From NCBI GenBank assembly GCA_947175495.1, contig CAMWNB010000013.1:1-50065 (forward strand): a DNA stretch of 50,065 bases. The letters run 5' to 3'. The notes beneath the pieces were generated by a model, which ran no database searches, was not told the origin of the DNA, and worked only from the letters and a program-made list of their open reading frames with translations. The translations under genes were made by a program, and so were the position numbers. This DNA comes from an uncultured Porphyromonadaceae bacterium (lineage in GTDB: Bacteria > Bacteroidota > Bacteroidia > Bacteroidales > Muribaculaceae). Within the stretch, counting starts at the first letter, position 1, and every line of letters starts with the position of its first letter. Below, one piece after another: positions 24,946-32,971 of the stretch.

Positions 24946-25989
24946 ATGAACCGTTTCCGACTATTTATCGCCGGCGCCGCCATCCTCGGCGCCGCAGCAG
25001 CGGCGAGCCCCTGCTCGCGTGTGACATATGTTTCCGCCGACACCACCGAGGTGCTCGTCGGCCGCACGCTCGACTGGCGCACGCCCATTCCGACGAACCT
25101 CTATGTGTATCCCGCAGGCATGAAAAAGACGAGCATGCCCGAGGGGCCCGCCTACCACTGGACTTCCCGCTACGGCTCCGTCCTTGCCGTGGGATATGAC
25201 GGCGGAGTCACCGAGGGCATGAACGAGCGCGGTCTTGTCATGAACGGTCTTTTCTGCAAGACGAGTGTCTATCGCACGGAGAGCAATTCGCCAGCGGGAA
25301 CGCCGGTGATGAGCCTTTCGGTGTTCATCAGTTATTTTCTCGACAATTTTGCCACGGTGGAAGAGGCCTACGACTGGTTCTCGAAAAACGATTTCGCCAT
25401 CTCGGGCAAGACATTCGACGGCGGCACCGTGTCGCTGCTGCATTGGGCGCTTACCGACCCCACGGGCGACACCATGGTGATAGAGTATGTAGACGGCAAG
25501 GTGAATCTATACCGTGGTTCCGACCTTCGCGTGTTCACCAATGACCCCGCTCTTCCGGCCATGCAGGCCATCAATGCCTATTGGGAGGGCGTAGGCGGCG
25601 TCAACATGCTGCCCGGCACAGTGCGCTCGGCCGACCGCTTCGTGCGCGCCTCGTTCTTCATCAAGCACATTCCCGACAATCTTTCCGGCATGACGGCAGT
25701 GTCGGCTCTCTCGACGGTGATGGCCAACGTGAGTGTGCCCTATGGCTACACAATCGTGGGCGAGCCGAATGTGTCCATGACGCAGTGGCGCAGCATCTCC
25801 GACCTGCGCAACCGTGTCTACTATTTCCGCTTCGCCGACACTCTCGGCAATTTCTGGATTGATCTCAGCCGGCTCGACGTGCGCCCGGGAGCTCCGGTGC
25901 TCAAGCTCGACACATCCCGCGACCGTGCCGTCTATGGCTGTGTGAACGACCGTCTGCGCCGTTCCGAGCCATTTACGCCGATGTATTGA
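24946..25989 (+). CDS. Choloylglycine hydrolase/penicillin V acylase family protein
   Basis: This Ntn-hydrolase of 347 residues cleaves linear amides; family members deconjugate bile salts or cleave penicillin V or acyl-homoserine lactones. After a signal peptide, Cys23 (ASPCSRVTYVS) would become the N-terminal nucleophile. Other family positions are visible: Asp and Arg in GRTLDWRT, the Asn of VFTNDPA, and the Arg of RFVRASFF. NERGLVMNGLF follows the usual pattern of the substrate loop. The signal peptide predicts a periplasmic location. Bile salt hydrolase or penicillin acylase activity cannot be separated by eye; a gut host makes bile salts plausible. Confidence 0.88.
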   Translation: MNRFRLFIAGAAILGAAAAASPCSRVTYVSADTTEVLVGRTLDWRTPIPTNLYVYPAGMKKTSMPEGPAYHWTSRYGSVLAVGYDGGVTEGMNERGLVMNGLFCKTSVYRTESNSPAGTPVMSLSVFISYFLDNFATVEEAYDWFSKNDFAISGKTFDGGTVSLLHWALTDPTGDTMVIEYVDGKVNLYRGSDLRVFTNDPALPAMQAINAYWEGVGGVNMLPGTVRSADRFVRASFFIKHIPDNLSGMTAVSALSTVMANVSVPYGYTIVGEPNVSMTQWRSISDLRNRVYYFRFADTLGNFWIDLSRLDVRPGAPVLKLDTSRDRAVYGCVNDRLRRSEPFTPMY

Positions 25990-25990
25990 C

Positions 25991-26836
25991 CTATGGGTTG
26001 ACCTCCGTGGCGTGGAATTCAATCAGCCCCGGCATGCTGCTGCGCACGGCTTTGGCTATCGTTACGCCAAAGTCGGCCGCAGCGCGGTCGAGGATGTCGC
26101 GGTAGACGACGCATGTCGATCCCACGAAGCATATCGGCTTGCCGCGGAAGTCGTAGGCCGCGATGTTGCGGGTGAAGAACCGCATGAACGCCGCATAAAT
26201 CAGCTGATAGACGTATGGATTGTCGGTGTGGTCGGCCAGAAAGCGCGAATAGCGCGCCAGCGAGCGTGAAGGCATGGGCGTGCTGTAGACTTCGTCCATG
26301 AGCGTGTTGGGCGTCACGGCGAAATGCTCGAAAAATTCGCCGGTGATGTCGGCAGGCGCAATGCCTTTCATTGCGTCGGCGATGAATTTCTTGCCCAGAT
26401 AGGCATTCGAGCCCTCGTCGCCGAGGATGAAGCCGAGCGCGCGCACGTTCTGCACAATCTCATTTCCGTCGTACAGGCATGAGTTGGAGCCGGTGCCAAG
26501 GATGCACGCAAGGCCGGATTCGCGCACCAGCAGTCCGCGTGCGGCGCCCAAGAGGTCGCTCTCCACGGTGACGGGTGTCTTGAACTGCGCCACCAGCGAC
26601 GATTCCATGATTTTGCTTTTGTCGGCCGTCGCGCATCCTGCGCCGTAGAAATGCACATGGTCCCATCTGCGGCGGAAAAAACTGTCGGGAAGCTCAAGGC
26701 GTATGCAGTGCGAGATTTCCCGGCGTGTCTGGAAATAAGGGTTCATGCCCGAGGTGAAGGCACGCTCCACCACTTTGTCGCCGTCCACAATCACCCACTC
26801 GGTGCGCGTCGTGCTGCTGTCGGCAATAATTTTCAT
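25991..26836 (-). CDS. BadF/BadG-type ASKHA ATPase, probable sugar kinase
   Basis: The 281-residue protein has the ASKHA nucleotide-binding pattern: phosphate 1 ADSSTTRTEWVIVDG (residues 5-19), phosphate 2 CILGTGSNSCLYDG (about 112-125) and GFILGDEGSNAYLGKK (about 136-151). These match the BadF/BadG/BcrA/BcrD group, which includes N-acetylglucosamine kinase. A GlcNAc or similar amino-sugar kinase role is likely but inferred. Its start overlaps the stop of the MgtC gene (ATGA), and it lies tail-to-tail with the choloylglycine-hydrolase-family gene with only 1 bp between. Confidence 0.82.
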   Translation of the reverse strand: MKIIADSSTTRTEWVIVDGDKVVERAFTSGMNPYFQTRREISHCIRLELPDSFFRRRWDHVHFYGAGCATADKSKIMESSLVAQFKTPVTVESDLLGAARGLLVRESGLACILGTGSNSCLYDGNEIVQNVRALGFILGDEGSNAYLGKKFIADAMKGIAPADITGEFFEHFAVTPNTLMDEVYSTPMPSRSLARYSRFLADHTDNPYVYQLIYAAFMRFFTRNIAAYDFRGKPICFVGSTCVVYRDILDRAAADFGVTIAKAVRSSMPGLIEFHATEVNP

Positions 26837-27570
26837 ATGTTCAGCTGGTTGGCAAGGGTGATGCTGCGTGTCGGAAACACATGCTCAAGGCTGTCGAGCA
26901 CCTTCAGTGTGTCGGTGCCTTCGCGCAGGAGCACCACAAGGTTAAGGTTTGTGATAGTTCTTTCGTAGTCGTAGGTAAGGTAAAAGCTCTTCAGTTTCGC
27001 GCCGCCGCGTTCGAGCACGGTGCGGTAGGGTTCTATGTCGGGGATGATTACGGTGGATTCTATGCGTATGATGCGGGAGTCGGCTCCCATCGATGTGACA
27101 TGCTCGATGCGCTCAACCTGCACGAGCACAATGAGTATGAGCACCGTGGCCACGATGCTGATGATGTAGAGCCCTACGCCGACGCCCATGCCAATGGCCG
27201 CCACCATCCATATGCCGGCGGCGGTGGTGAGACCGCGCACCGAGCCTTTCATCTGTATGATGGCGCCGGCACCCAGGAAGCCCACGCCGCTGATCACCTG
27301 CGCCGCTATACGGCCCGGGTCGCCGTTCTTGAGCCCGAGATACTCCTGCGGCACATATATGGAAAGAATCATGGCCAGAGTGGCGCCCATGCAGATGAGC
27401 GAGAACGTGCGCACGCCTGCCGGCTGGCCTTTGCGCTTGCGCTGTATGCCCACACAGCAGCCCAACAGCATGCTGAGCACCAGCTTGAACACTGAGCCGC
27501 ACGTTGTCACCTCGTCCGAGAGGATGTCCTGCCATATGTCAAATATAAATTCCGGCATGCACTGAACCAT
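26833..27570 (-). CDS. MgtC/SapB family membrane protein
   Basis: The 245-residue protein has the MgtC signature: LVLSMLLGCCVGIQRKRKGQPAGVRT (cut here for length at its core GCCVGIQRKRKGQPAGVRT), QVISGVGFLGAGAII and GLTTAAGIWMVAAIGMGVG, with about five membrane helices in the first 150 residues and a soluble, ACT-like C-terminal part (about 165-245). MgtC proteins affect Mg2+ homeostasis and ATP synthase activity in other bacteria. The start could also be the ATG at 27558. It is coupled to the downstream kinase gene. Confidence 0.88.
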   Translation of the reverse strand: MVQCMPEFIFDIWQDILSDEVTTCGSVFKLVLSMLLGCCVGIQRKRKGQPAGVRTFSLICMGATLAMILSIYVPQEYLGLKNGDPGRIAAQVISGVGFLGAGAIIQMKGSVRGLTTAAGIWMVAAIGMGVGVGLYIISIVATVLILIVLVQVERIEHVTSMGADSRIIRIESTVIIPDIEPYRTVLERGGAKLKSFYLTYDYERTITNLNLVVLLREGTDTLKVLDSLEHVFPTRSITLANQLNI

Positions 27571-27592
27571 TAAACTTTATATGCTCCAAAGG

Positions 27593-28576
27593 TCAGTTAA
27601 GGGTGAAGCTGCGTCGCACAAGGCGGTAGTTGTCGGCAAACAGCTCCACGGTGTAGTCGCCGGGGGTGAGCGCCGTGTTCACGTCCCAATAGATGGTGAC
27701 GCCGCCGATTTCCTCGCCGGCATATTCAATGGTGCGCTTGGCCGAGCACGGCACCGAGCCGCCCTCGAAGCTGAACGAGCCTCCGCCGTCGAGCAGCTGA
27801 CCGGTCGGCGACACGATGCGCATGTAGATGGTTTTCTCTCCCACGGGCGTGGAGTTGTTCTGCGGGATGGTAAAGCTCACCATCAGCTGTGTGGCCTTGG
27901 CCACCTTCTTTTCTTTCTTTCCTTTCTTGTTGAGCGGAGTGAGGCTGAGGCCGGTCACATTCAGTTTCTCGGCCAGCGTCATGCGCTCGCTGAGCACTTC
28001 GTTGCGGCGCGATGTCTCGGCCACCTGCGAGTTGAGCCGGGCGTTCTGCGACTTTATCTCCTGGTTTTCGGAGCGCAGCGCCTCGTTCTCTTTGTTGAGC
28101 CGGTCGATTTCCTCCACATAGTGGCGGAGCAACGCGCGCAGGGTCTCTATCTCGCTTTTCAGCTTGGCGATTTCGGCCGAGCTCTTGCGCTTTTCGCTCT
28201 TAAGCTCGTTCTGCAGCTGCTCCACCTGCAGGCGGGCGGCCTCGTATTTTTCGGCAAGGGCGCGCTTCACGGAGTCGTCCTGGATGAGCTGGCGCGAGTT
28301 TTCGAACTGGGCGAACTCCCGGTTCAGGTCCTCATAGTCCTGCTCGAGCTGCATCTGCTCCATGTCGAGCTGCTGTTGCTCGAGCCTGGCCTGCAGCTCT
28401 TCCATCTCTTTGTTGTGCGACGATGCGTCGTAGGCCATCCATCCGCCCACGCCGAGCGCAACGACAGCCAATGCAATCACGGCATACAGCGCTATTTTGT
28501 TGCTTTTGCCGCGTGGCTTGCGCACCTGCACCTCGTCTATCTCGAATCCTTCGAAATCGTGATTATCTTTGTTCAT
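27593..28576 (-). CDS. Membrane-anchored coiled-coil protein
   Basis: The 327-residue protein has a short cytoplasmic N-terminus (KPRGKSNK), one membrane helix (about residues 28-48), a long Gln/Glu/Leu-rich coiled coil (about 52-195) and a C-terminal beta-rich domain (about 205-327) ending KINGDYT-like in style (LTPGDYTVELFADNYRLVRR). The C-terminal domain contains PTGQLLDGGGSFSFEGG. Topology puts the coil and beta domain in the periplasm. I know similar Bacteroidales proteins only as hypothetical; a structural or envelope-spacing role is possible. It has a strong promoter and appears to be a single gene. Confidence 0.8.
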   Translation of the reverse strand: MNKDNHDFEGFEIDEVQVRKPRGKSNKIALYAVIALAVVALGVGGWMAYDASSHNKEMEELQARLEQQQLDMEQMQLEQDYEDLNREFAQFENSRQLIQDDSVKRALAEKYEAARLQVEQLQNELKSEKRKSSAEIAKLKSEIETLRALLRHYVEEIDRLNKENEALRSENQEIKSQNARLNSQVAETSRRNEVLSERMTLAEKLNVTGLSLTPLNKKGKKEKKVAKATQLMVSFTIPQNNSTPVGEKTIYMRIVSPTGQLLDGGGSFSFEGGSVPCSAKRTIEYAGEEIGGVTIYWDVNTALTPGDYTVELFADNYRLVRRSFTLN

Positions 28577-28607
28577 CGTATATGATTCTATACTTGTGTT
28601 CAGTCTG

Positions 28608-28639
28608 CAAAATTAGCCAATCTCTTTCTATGAAACAAA
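28608..28639 (-). promoter_or_regulatory. Promoter of the coiled-coil protein gene
   Basis: TTTG (28639-28636), a 20-nt spacer and TAATTTTG (28615-28608) on the minus strand fit the consensus; transcription would start about 25 nt before the ATG. Confidence 0.8.
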
Positions 28640-28688
28640 TTTTGGTGAATTTTTACCCTTTATGGGCCGTGATATTCAAAAAAAGCAC

Positions 28689-28696
28689 TAAATTTG
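28689..28696 (+). promoter_or_regulatory. -7 box of the ferredoxin gene (TAAATTTG)
   Basis: TAAATTTG lies 46 nt before the ATG at 28742, giving a leader of about 39 nt. No TTTG at the expected -33 distance. Confidence 0.6.
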
Positions 28697-28741
28697 CACC
28701 GTAAAACAACATCAATAATCAATTTCCTAACATCAACCACT

Positions 28742-28912
28742 ATGGCTTACGTAATCACTGACATCTGCGTGGCTTGCGGCACCTGCCTGCCCGTTTGCCC
28801 CGTTGAGGCTATCTCCGAAGGCGAAATCTACCACATCGATCCCGACACCTGCATCGAATGCGGTTCCTGCGCAGAAGTTTGCCCCACCGGTGCCATCAAT
28901 CCCCCGGCATAA
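28742..28912 (+). CDS. 2[4Fe-4S] ferredoxin
   Basis: Small electron carrier of 56 residues with two complete cluster-binding motifs, CVACGTCLPVCP and CIECGSCAEVCP, each of the CxxCxxCxxxCP type. It probably serves anaerobic oxidoreductases such as pyruvate:ferredoxin oxidoreductase. The ATG at 28742 gives the standard MAYVITDxC N-terminus; the open frame extends 16 codons upstream but is not needed. A terminator follows after 19 nt, so it is a one-gene transcript. Confidence 0.95.
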   Translation: MAYVITDICVACGTCLPVCPVEAISEGEIYHIDPDTCIECGSCAEVCPTGAINPPA

Positions 28913-28931
28913 GGCTCTCAAGCAGCAATAT

Positions 28932-28965
28932 AACAAAAGCCACGGCGCAAGCCGTGGCTTTTGTT
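28932..28965. terminator. Bidirectional terminator
   Basis: A perfect 15-bp stem, AACAAAAGCCACGGC and its complement, closes on GCAA, with A- and T-rich outer ends. It serves the ferredoxin gene on the plus strand and the convergent aguB gene on the minus strand. Confidence 0.9.
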
Positions 28966-28973
28966 GTTTGCGG

Positions 28974-29870
28974 CTATCGCAGAAAGCGCTGCGCAAGCCC
29001 CTCGTAGGCGTCGATGCGGCGGTCGCGTAGGAACGGCCACCAGCGCCGCACCTGCTCGCTGCGGGCCATGTCGATGTCGACGCACACTTCGGCTTCGGCG
29101 TCCTTCGGCGCGCGGTACAGCAGTTCGCCCTGGGGGCCGGCCACAAAGCTCGAGCCCCAGAACTGTATGCCACGCGTGGCGCCCGACGGGTCGGGCTCAT
29201 GCCCCGTGCGGTTCACCGTCACCACGGGCAGGCCGTTGGCCACGGCATGGCCGCGCTGCACCGTCGTCCATGCCTCGCGCTGTCGCTCTTGCTCCTCGGG
29301 CGTGTCGCTGCTTTCGTAGCCGATGGCCGTGGGATAGATCAATAGTTCGGCGCCATGGAGTGCCATCAGGCGGGCTGCCTCCGGATACCACTGGTCCCAG
29401 CACACGAGCACGCCAAGGCGTCCGACCGATGTGTCGATGGGGCGGAAGCCCAGGTCGCCGGGAGTGAAATAGAATTTCTCATAATAGGCCGGGTCGTCGG
29501 GGATGTGCATCTTGCGGTACATGCCGGCCACGCTGCCGTCGGTCTCAAACACTACGGCTGTGTTGTGGTACAGCCCGGCGGCGCGGCGTTCGAAAAGCGA
29601 AGTCACCATCACCACGCCCAGCTCGCGCGCCAGCGCCGAATAGAAGTCGGTGGGGCCTCCTGTGCCGGGGCGCAGGTCGGCGGCCAGGTCGCACAAGTCC
29701 ACGCTTTCCGTCTGGCAGAAGTAAAGCGAGTCGTGCAGCTCGCGGTTCACGATCAGGCGCGCGCCGTCGGCGGCAAGGCGTCGTGCGGCGTCGGCGATGC
29801 GGCGCCGGTTGTCGGCGGCATCGGCGCTGTTGCTCTGCTGTATTATTCCTGTTCTCAGTATGTTGCTCAT
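28974..29870 (-). CDS. aguB: N-carbamoylputrescine amidase
   Basis: Nitrilase-family enzyme of 298 residues that hydrolyses N-carbamoylputrescine to putrescine, CO2 and ammonia. The Glu-Lys-Cys triad is visible: Glu in the region LARELGVVMVTSLFERR, Lys in MYRKMHIPDDP, and Cys157 in VLVCWDQWYPEAAR. The stretch PDDPAYYEKFYFTPGDLGF is characteristic of AguB. It follows aguA by 51 nt on the same strand, which supports the assignment strongly. Cytoplasmic; second step of the agmatine route to putrescine. Confidence 0.93.
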   Translation of the reverse strand: MSNILRTGIIQQSNSADAADNRRRIADAARRLAADGARLIVNRELHDSLYFCQTESVDLCDLAADLRPGTGGPTDFYSALARELGVVMVTSLFERRAAGLYHNTAVVFETDGSVAGMYRKMHIPDDPAYYEKFYFTPGDLGFRPIDTSVGRLGVLVCWDQWYPEAARLMALHGAELLIYPTAIGYESSDTPEEQERQREAWTTVQRGHAVANGLPVVTVNRTGHEPDPSGATRGIQFWGSSFVAGPQGELLYRAPKDAEAEVCVDIDMARSEQVRRWWPFLRDRRIDAYEGLAQRFLR

Positions 29871-29921
29871 TCCGTTTGGGCTTGTTTGAAGATGGCGGTC
29901 ACACCGGCGTGGGGTGTGACC

Positions 29922-30962
29922 TTACAATTTTATTGCTTGCGGTGGAAACTGCATGGTGGCGCAGTGCAGCGAGCCATGCTGTCTGATGAGCGCCGAGCAG
30001 TCCACCGGCACTATCTCGTAGCCGTCGAAAGCCACGCGCATGGTGTCGCATGCCAGGCGGTCGTTGCGTTCTTGGCCGTACACGGGCATCAGCACGGCGC
30101 CGTTGAGCGGCAGGAAGTTGGCGTAGGTCGCGGGCAGGCGCTCGCCGTCTTCGTCGTACACTGCATCGGGCAGCGGCAGCTCCACCATGTTGTATGGCTT
30201 GCCGTCGGCCGTGCGCAGCTGCTCTATCTGCCGCTTCATGGCCTGCAACTGTTCGAAATGCTCGTCGGCAGGGTCCTGGCAGCAGGTATAGATTATGGTG
30301 TCGTTCGGCGCCAGGCGTGCCAGCGTGTCGACGTGGCTGTCGGTGTCGTCGCCGGCCAGCGCGCCGTAGTCGAGCCACAACACGCGTTCGGCGCCGAGCG
30401 TCCGGCGCAGTTCTTCCTCTATTTCGTTGCGGGCGAGATCGCCGTTGCGGTTGGCCGACATAAGGCAGGCCGACGTCGTCAGCAGTGTGCCTCGGCCGTC
30501 GCTGTCGATGCTGCCGCCTTCAAGCACGAAGCCCAGCCGGTTGTCGTAGCGTCCGTGCAGCACACCGCCGCGTGCGAGCTCGCGCGTGGCCATGTTGTCG
30601 TGGCATGCCGCGAACTTCAGCCCCCATCCGTTGAAGCAGAAGTCGTGCAGTTCGGCGGCGCCTCCGGCATCGACGGTCGTTATCGCGCCATAGTCGCGCG
30701 TCCAGGTGTCGTTGGTTTCCATGCGCACGAAGTGCACCCGTTCTGCGTCGATGCCGGACAGCGCCTCGCGGGCGCTGTCGAGCTCGGGGCCGATAACGAT
30801 GAGCAGCGCTCTCTCGGCAATGGCGTGTGCCAGGCGAGTGTAGCATCGGCGCACCTCCGGCAGCATGCCGGCCCAGTCGGTGTCCTCGTGGGGCCACGCA
30901 ATCAACACGGCGCCCTGCGCCTCCCATTCTGCCGGCAGGCGCCGTTTTTCATTCGTCGTCAT
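29922..30962 (-). CDS. aguA: Agmatine deiminase
   Basis: Guanidine-group-modifying enzyme of 346 residues that converts agmatine to N-carbamoylputrescine. Motifs: PAEWEAQGAVLIAWPHEDTD at the N-terminus, NDTWTRDYGAI (about residue 90), VLEGGSIDSDGRGTLLTT (about 150), the His-containing GDDTDSHVDTLARL (about 204), and the catalytic Cys334 in GSLHCATMQFP. Length and motifs are those of bacterial AguA. It overlaps the upstream 81-residue gene by 14 bp and is followed by aguB. Confidence 0.95.
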   Translation of the reverse strand: MTTNEKRRLPAEWEAQGAVLIAWPHEDTDWAGMLPEVRRCYTRLAHAIAERALLIVIGPELDSAREALSGIDAERVHFVRMETNDTWTRDYGAITTVDAGGAAELHDFCFNGWGLKFAACHDNMATRELARGGVLHGRYDNRLGFVLEGGSIDSDGRGTLLTTSACLMSANRNGDLARNEIEEELRRTLGAERVLWLDYGALAGDDTDSHVDTLARLAPNDTIIYTCCQDPADEHFEQLQAMKRQIEQLRTADGKPYNMVELPLPDAVYDEDGERLPATYANFLPLNGAVLMPVYGQERNDRLACDTMRVAFDGYEIVPVDCSALIRQHGSLHCATMQFPPQAIKL

Positions 30963-31194
30963 ATTCGCTCAGAGTGTCCCACTTGCTGTCCTGCGATTCC
31001 ATGTATTCGTCGCAAAAGTCTGCAAAGCCGTTGCGTTCGGAGCTGCCGTTCTCATGACACCACTCTCTGTACAATGCATGCAGTTCGGCGTCGTCGGCGA
31101 TGGTGCGCTTGAACTCGGCTTCCGCCATGTCTATGCTGCCGGTCTGTTCAAGCAGCTGCACGAAGTACTCCGTGATGTCGAAGATATCATCCAT
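30949..31194 (-). CDS. Small acidic protein of unknown function
   Basis: The 81-residue protein is strongly acidic, mostly helical in composition, starts MDDIFDITEYFVQLLEQTGS and ends in a run of Asp/Glu. Segments such as EFKRTIADDAELHALYREWC suggest a compact helical bundle. It overlaps the start of aguA by 14 bp, so it is likely co-expressed with polyamine synthesis. A -7 box (TACATTTG, 31209-31202 on the minus strand) lies 7 nt before its ATG, so its mRNA may have almost no leader. I do not recognise the family; an adaptor or regulatory role is only a guess. Confidence 0.7.
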   Translation of the reverse strand: MDDIFDITEYFVQLLEQTGSIDMAEAEFKRTIADDAELHALYREWCHENGSSERNGFADFCDEYMESQDSKWDTLSEYDDE

Positions 31195-31255
31195 ATGCCG
31201 CCAAATGTAAGCATTTTATGGCAAGCGGGCGCAATAAGTATAGTTATTTATAGTT

Positions 31256-31291
31256 AAAATCCGCATTCCGCTTGCGCGGAACGCGGATTTT
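31256..31291. terminator. Terminator of the rpsF-rpsR-rplI operon
   Basis: A long stem AAAATCCGC-A-TTCCGC with its complement closes on TTGC; the only interruption is one A/C mismatch. It lies 22 nt past the rplI stop codon on the minus strand and can act in both directions. Confidence 0.85.
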
Positions 31292-31313
31292 GTATCTTTG
31301 CGTCGTGTCTGCC

Positions 31314-31757
31314 TTATTCGGCAACGACTTCGAAGGGGATTTCCACGCTCACTTCCTTGTGCAGGTTGATGGTGGCGGTGTAGCTGCCCACTTCCTTGAC
31401 GGCCTTCTTCAGCTCGATGGCCTTGCGGTCGATGTTGTGGCCTTCCTTCTCGAGGGCTTCGGCGATCTGGATGGCGTTCACCGAACCGAAGATGGTGCCG
31501 GTGGCGCTGGTCTTGGCGCCGATGGTGAGGCTTACGCCCTCCAGGCTTGCGGCCAGGGCTTCGGCGTCGGCCTTGATTTTGGCCAGTTTGTGTGCGCGCT
31601 GACGCTGGTTCTCGGCCAGCACCTTGAGTGCCGAAGGAGTGGCGACAACGGCTTTGCCTGTGGGGATCAGATAGTTGCGGCCGTATCCGTCTTTTACTTC
31701 CACGACGTCGTCCTTGTATCCAAGGCCCTGTACGTCTTCTTTCAGAATAATCTTCAT
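31314..31757 (-). CDS. rplI: 50S ribosomal protein L9
   Basis: L9 binds 23S rRNA near the L1 stalk. The 147-residue product has the N-terminal signature MKIILKEDVQGLGYKDDVVE and GYGRNYLIPTGKAV, a long connecting helix and the C-terminal domain beginning GAKTSATGTIFGSVNAIQIA. Full length. Third gene of the rpsF-rpsR-rplI operon, the usual bacterial order. Confidence 0.98.
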   Translation of the reverse strand: MKIILKEDVQGLGYKDDVVEVKDGYGRNYLIPTGKAVVATPSALKVLAENQRQRAHKLAKIKADAEALAASLEGVSLTIGAKTSATGTIFGSVNAIQIAEALEKEGHNIDRKAIELKKAVKEVGSYTATINLHKEVSVEIPFEVVAE

Positions 31758-31778
31758 AGGGAATCCTTTAGCTGCGGG

Positions 31779-32048
31779 TTATTTCATCAGGTCGGTTACG
31801 TAGGGCAGAAGAGCCAGGTGGCGGGCACGCTTTACGGCCTGGGCCACACGACGCTGGAATTTCAGCGAAGTGCCGGTGATGCGGCGGGGAAGAATCTTAC
31901 CCTGCTCGTTGAGGAACTTCTTCAGGAATTCGGGATCCTTGTAGTCGACGTACTTGATGCCGCTGCGTTTGAAACGGCAGTATTTCTTTTTCTTCACGTC
32001 TACGCTCATGGGAGTGAGGTAGCGGATTTCGCTCTGTGCTTGTGCCAT
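31779..32048 (-). CDS. rpsR: 30S ribosomal protein S18
   Basis: S18 pairs with S6 on the platform of the small subunit. The 89-residue protein contains [20 protein letters not shown] and the conserved [20 protein letters not shown]-type segment (here starting [10 protein letters not shown]). It starts 13 nt after rpsF and precedes rplI by 21 nt. Confidence 0.98.
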   Translation of the reverse strand: MAQAQSEIRYLTPMSVDVKKKKYCRFKRSGIKYVDYKDPEFLKKFLNEQGKILPRRITGTSLKFQRRVAQAVKRARHLALLPYVTDLMK

Positions 32049-32061
32049 GATTTAGTCCTCC

Positions 32062-32418
32062 TTATGCTTCTGTGTTGGCGGTTTCGGGTTTCTGGGCCTT
32101 CAGGTTGCGGCGCTTTGCAGCGTATTCGGCGGCGTACTTGTCCTGACGGAAAGTGAGGAAGCGGAGCACGCGCTCGTCGCGACGATAGGCGGTTTCGAGT
32201 TTCTTGACGAGGTCGGTGGCGCCGTCGAACTCGAGGAAGCAATAGAAGCCGGTGGACTTCTTCTGGATGGGATAAGCCAGCTTGCGCAGGCCCCATTCTT
32301 CAGTGTTCACAATCGTGGCGCCGTTCTCGGCGAGCAGATTGCTGAACTTTTCTACCGCTTCCTTCATCTGAACATCAGACAAAACGGGAGTTAAAATGAA
32401 AACGGTTTCGTAAAGCAT
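32062..32418 (-). CDS. rpsF: 30S ribosomal protein S6
   Basis: The 118-residue protein begins [20 protein letters not shown] and has the S6 pattern [20 protein letters not shown] and [14 protein letters not shown]. First gene of the S6-S18-L9 operon. Its C-terminal tail (about 20 residues, Lys/Ala-rich) is a normal variable extension. Confidence 0.98.
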   Translation of the reverse strand: MLYETVFILTPVLSDVQMKEAVEKFSNLLAENGATIVNTEEWGLRKLAYPIQKKSTGFYCFLEFDGATDLVKKLETAYRRDERVLRFLTFRQDKYAAEYAAKRRNLKAQKPETANTEA

Positions 32419-32471
32419 TGGTTTACTTTATGTTGGTTGATAATTTAGTTCTGGCTCTTAAAAGCCGACTG

Positions 32472-32503
32472 CAAAGTTAGGCATTTTTGCCGAATTACGC
32501 AAC
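32472..32503 (-). promoter_or_regulatory. Promoter of the rpsF operon
   Basis: GTTG (32503-32500), a 20-nt spacer and TAACTTTG (32479-32472) on the minus strand. The start near 32465 leaves a leader of about 47 nt containing a small hairpin GGCT-TTTAAG-AGCC. Such leaders bind the S6-S18 pair in other bacteria; I see the hairpin but cannot confirm that motif. Confidence 0.75.
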
Positions 32504-32568
32504 TTTTTGAGCCGCAATTGTTTTTTTGCAGGCGAAATATCCAGAAAATCCGGAAAAATCCACAAACC

Positions 32569-32733
32569 TCAGTTCAGCACCACGCCCGCAAAGCCGTCGA
32601 CCGGAACAGTGTAGGCACGGGCAAACTGCCGCAGACGCGCGAGTGTCGCCGCGCGGGGCGCATTTCGTTTTGCCGGCATGGAGGTGGGAGTGTGTGAAGA
32701 TGCTGATACGCTTGGAGTAGAGATTTTGCTCAT
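32569..32733 (-). CDS. Possible small protein (54 residues)
   Basis: A 54-codon frame starts MSKISTPSVSASSHTPTSMP and ends with RAATLARLRQFARAYTVPVD and a short hydrophobic tail closing in Asn. It is basic, Ser/Thr/Pro-rich at the start and helical near the end. The C-terminal pattern (LRQFARAY...N) reminds me of small conserved Bacteroidales proteins, from memory only. It fills a 550-bp gap between rpsF and the sigma-factor gene that otherwise holds only promoters. No promoter box is found directly upstream on this strand. The longer frame starting at 32892 runs through AT-rich non-coding sequence and is not used. Confidence 0.45.
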   Translation of the reverse strand: MSKISTPSVSASSHTPTSMPAKRNAPRAATLARLRQFARAYTVPVDGFAGVVLN

Positions 32734-32821
32734 AGGCAATCTGGTATGAATGGGTTGACACTTCAATAACGCTTCGTCGCCCTGTTTATTGTAGTTAAAA
32801 CTGTTAATTTTAATAATCAAT

Positions 32822-32853
32822 ATTGTGTTATTGAACATAAATTTGTACTTTTG
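32822..32853 (+). promoter_or_regulatory. Promoter of the ECF sigma-factor gene
   Basis: ATTG (32822-32825), a 20-nt spacer and TACTTTTG (32846-32853) resemble the housekeeping promoter. Transcription from near 32860 would give a leader of about 110 nt before the ATG at 32972. Confidence 0.6.
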
Positions 32854-32971
32854 CATTCGGAACATGGCCAGTGCGGCCCCACCGGTTTCCATCGCAACCC
32901 TATTATTAACTGCATAACACTCATCTGCCTATAGCACACATCTACTCTAAACCAATTAAACCAAGAATAGA

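Noticed and set aside
31293-31300. Plus-strand TATCTTTG box next to the rplI terminator
   Set aside because: No plus-strand gene follows within several kilobases, so it is probably chance.
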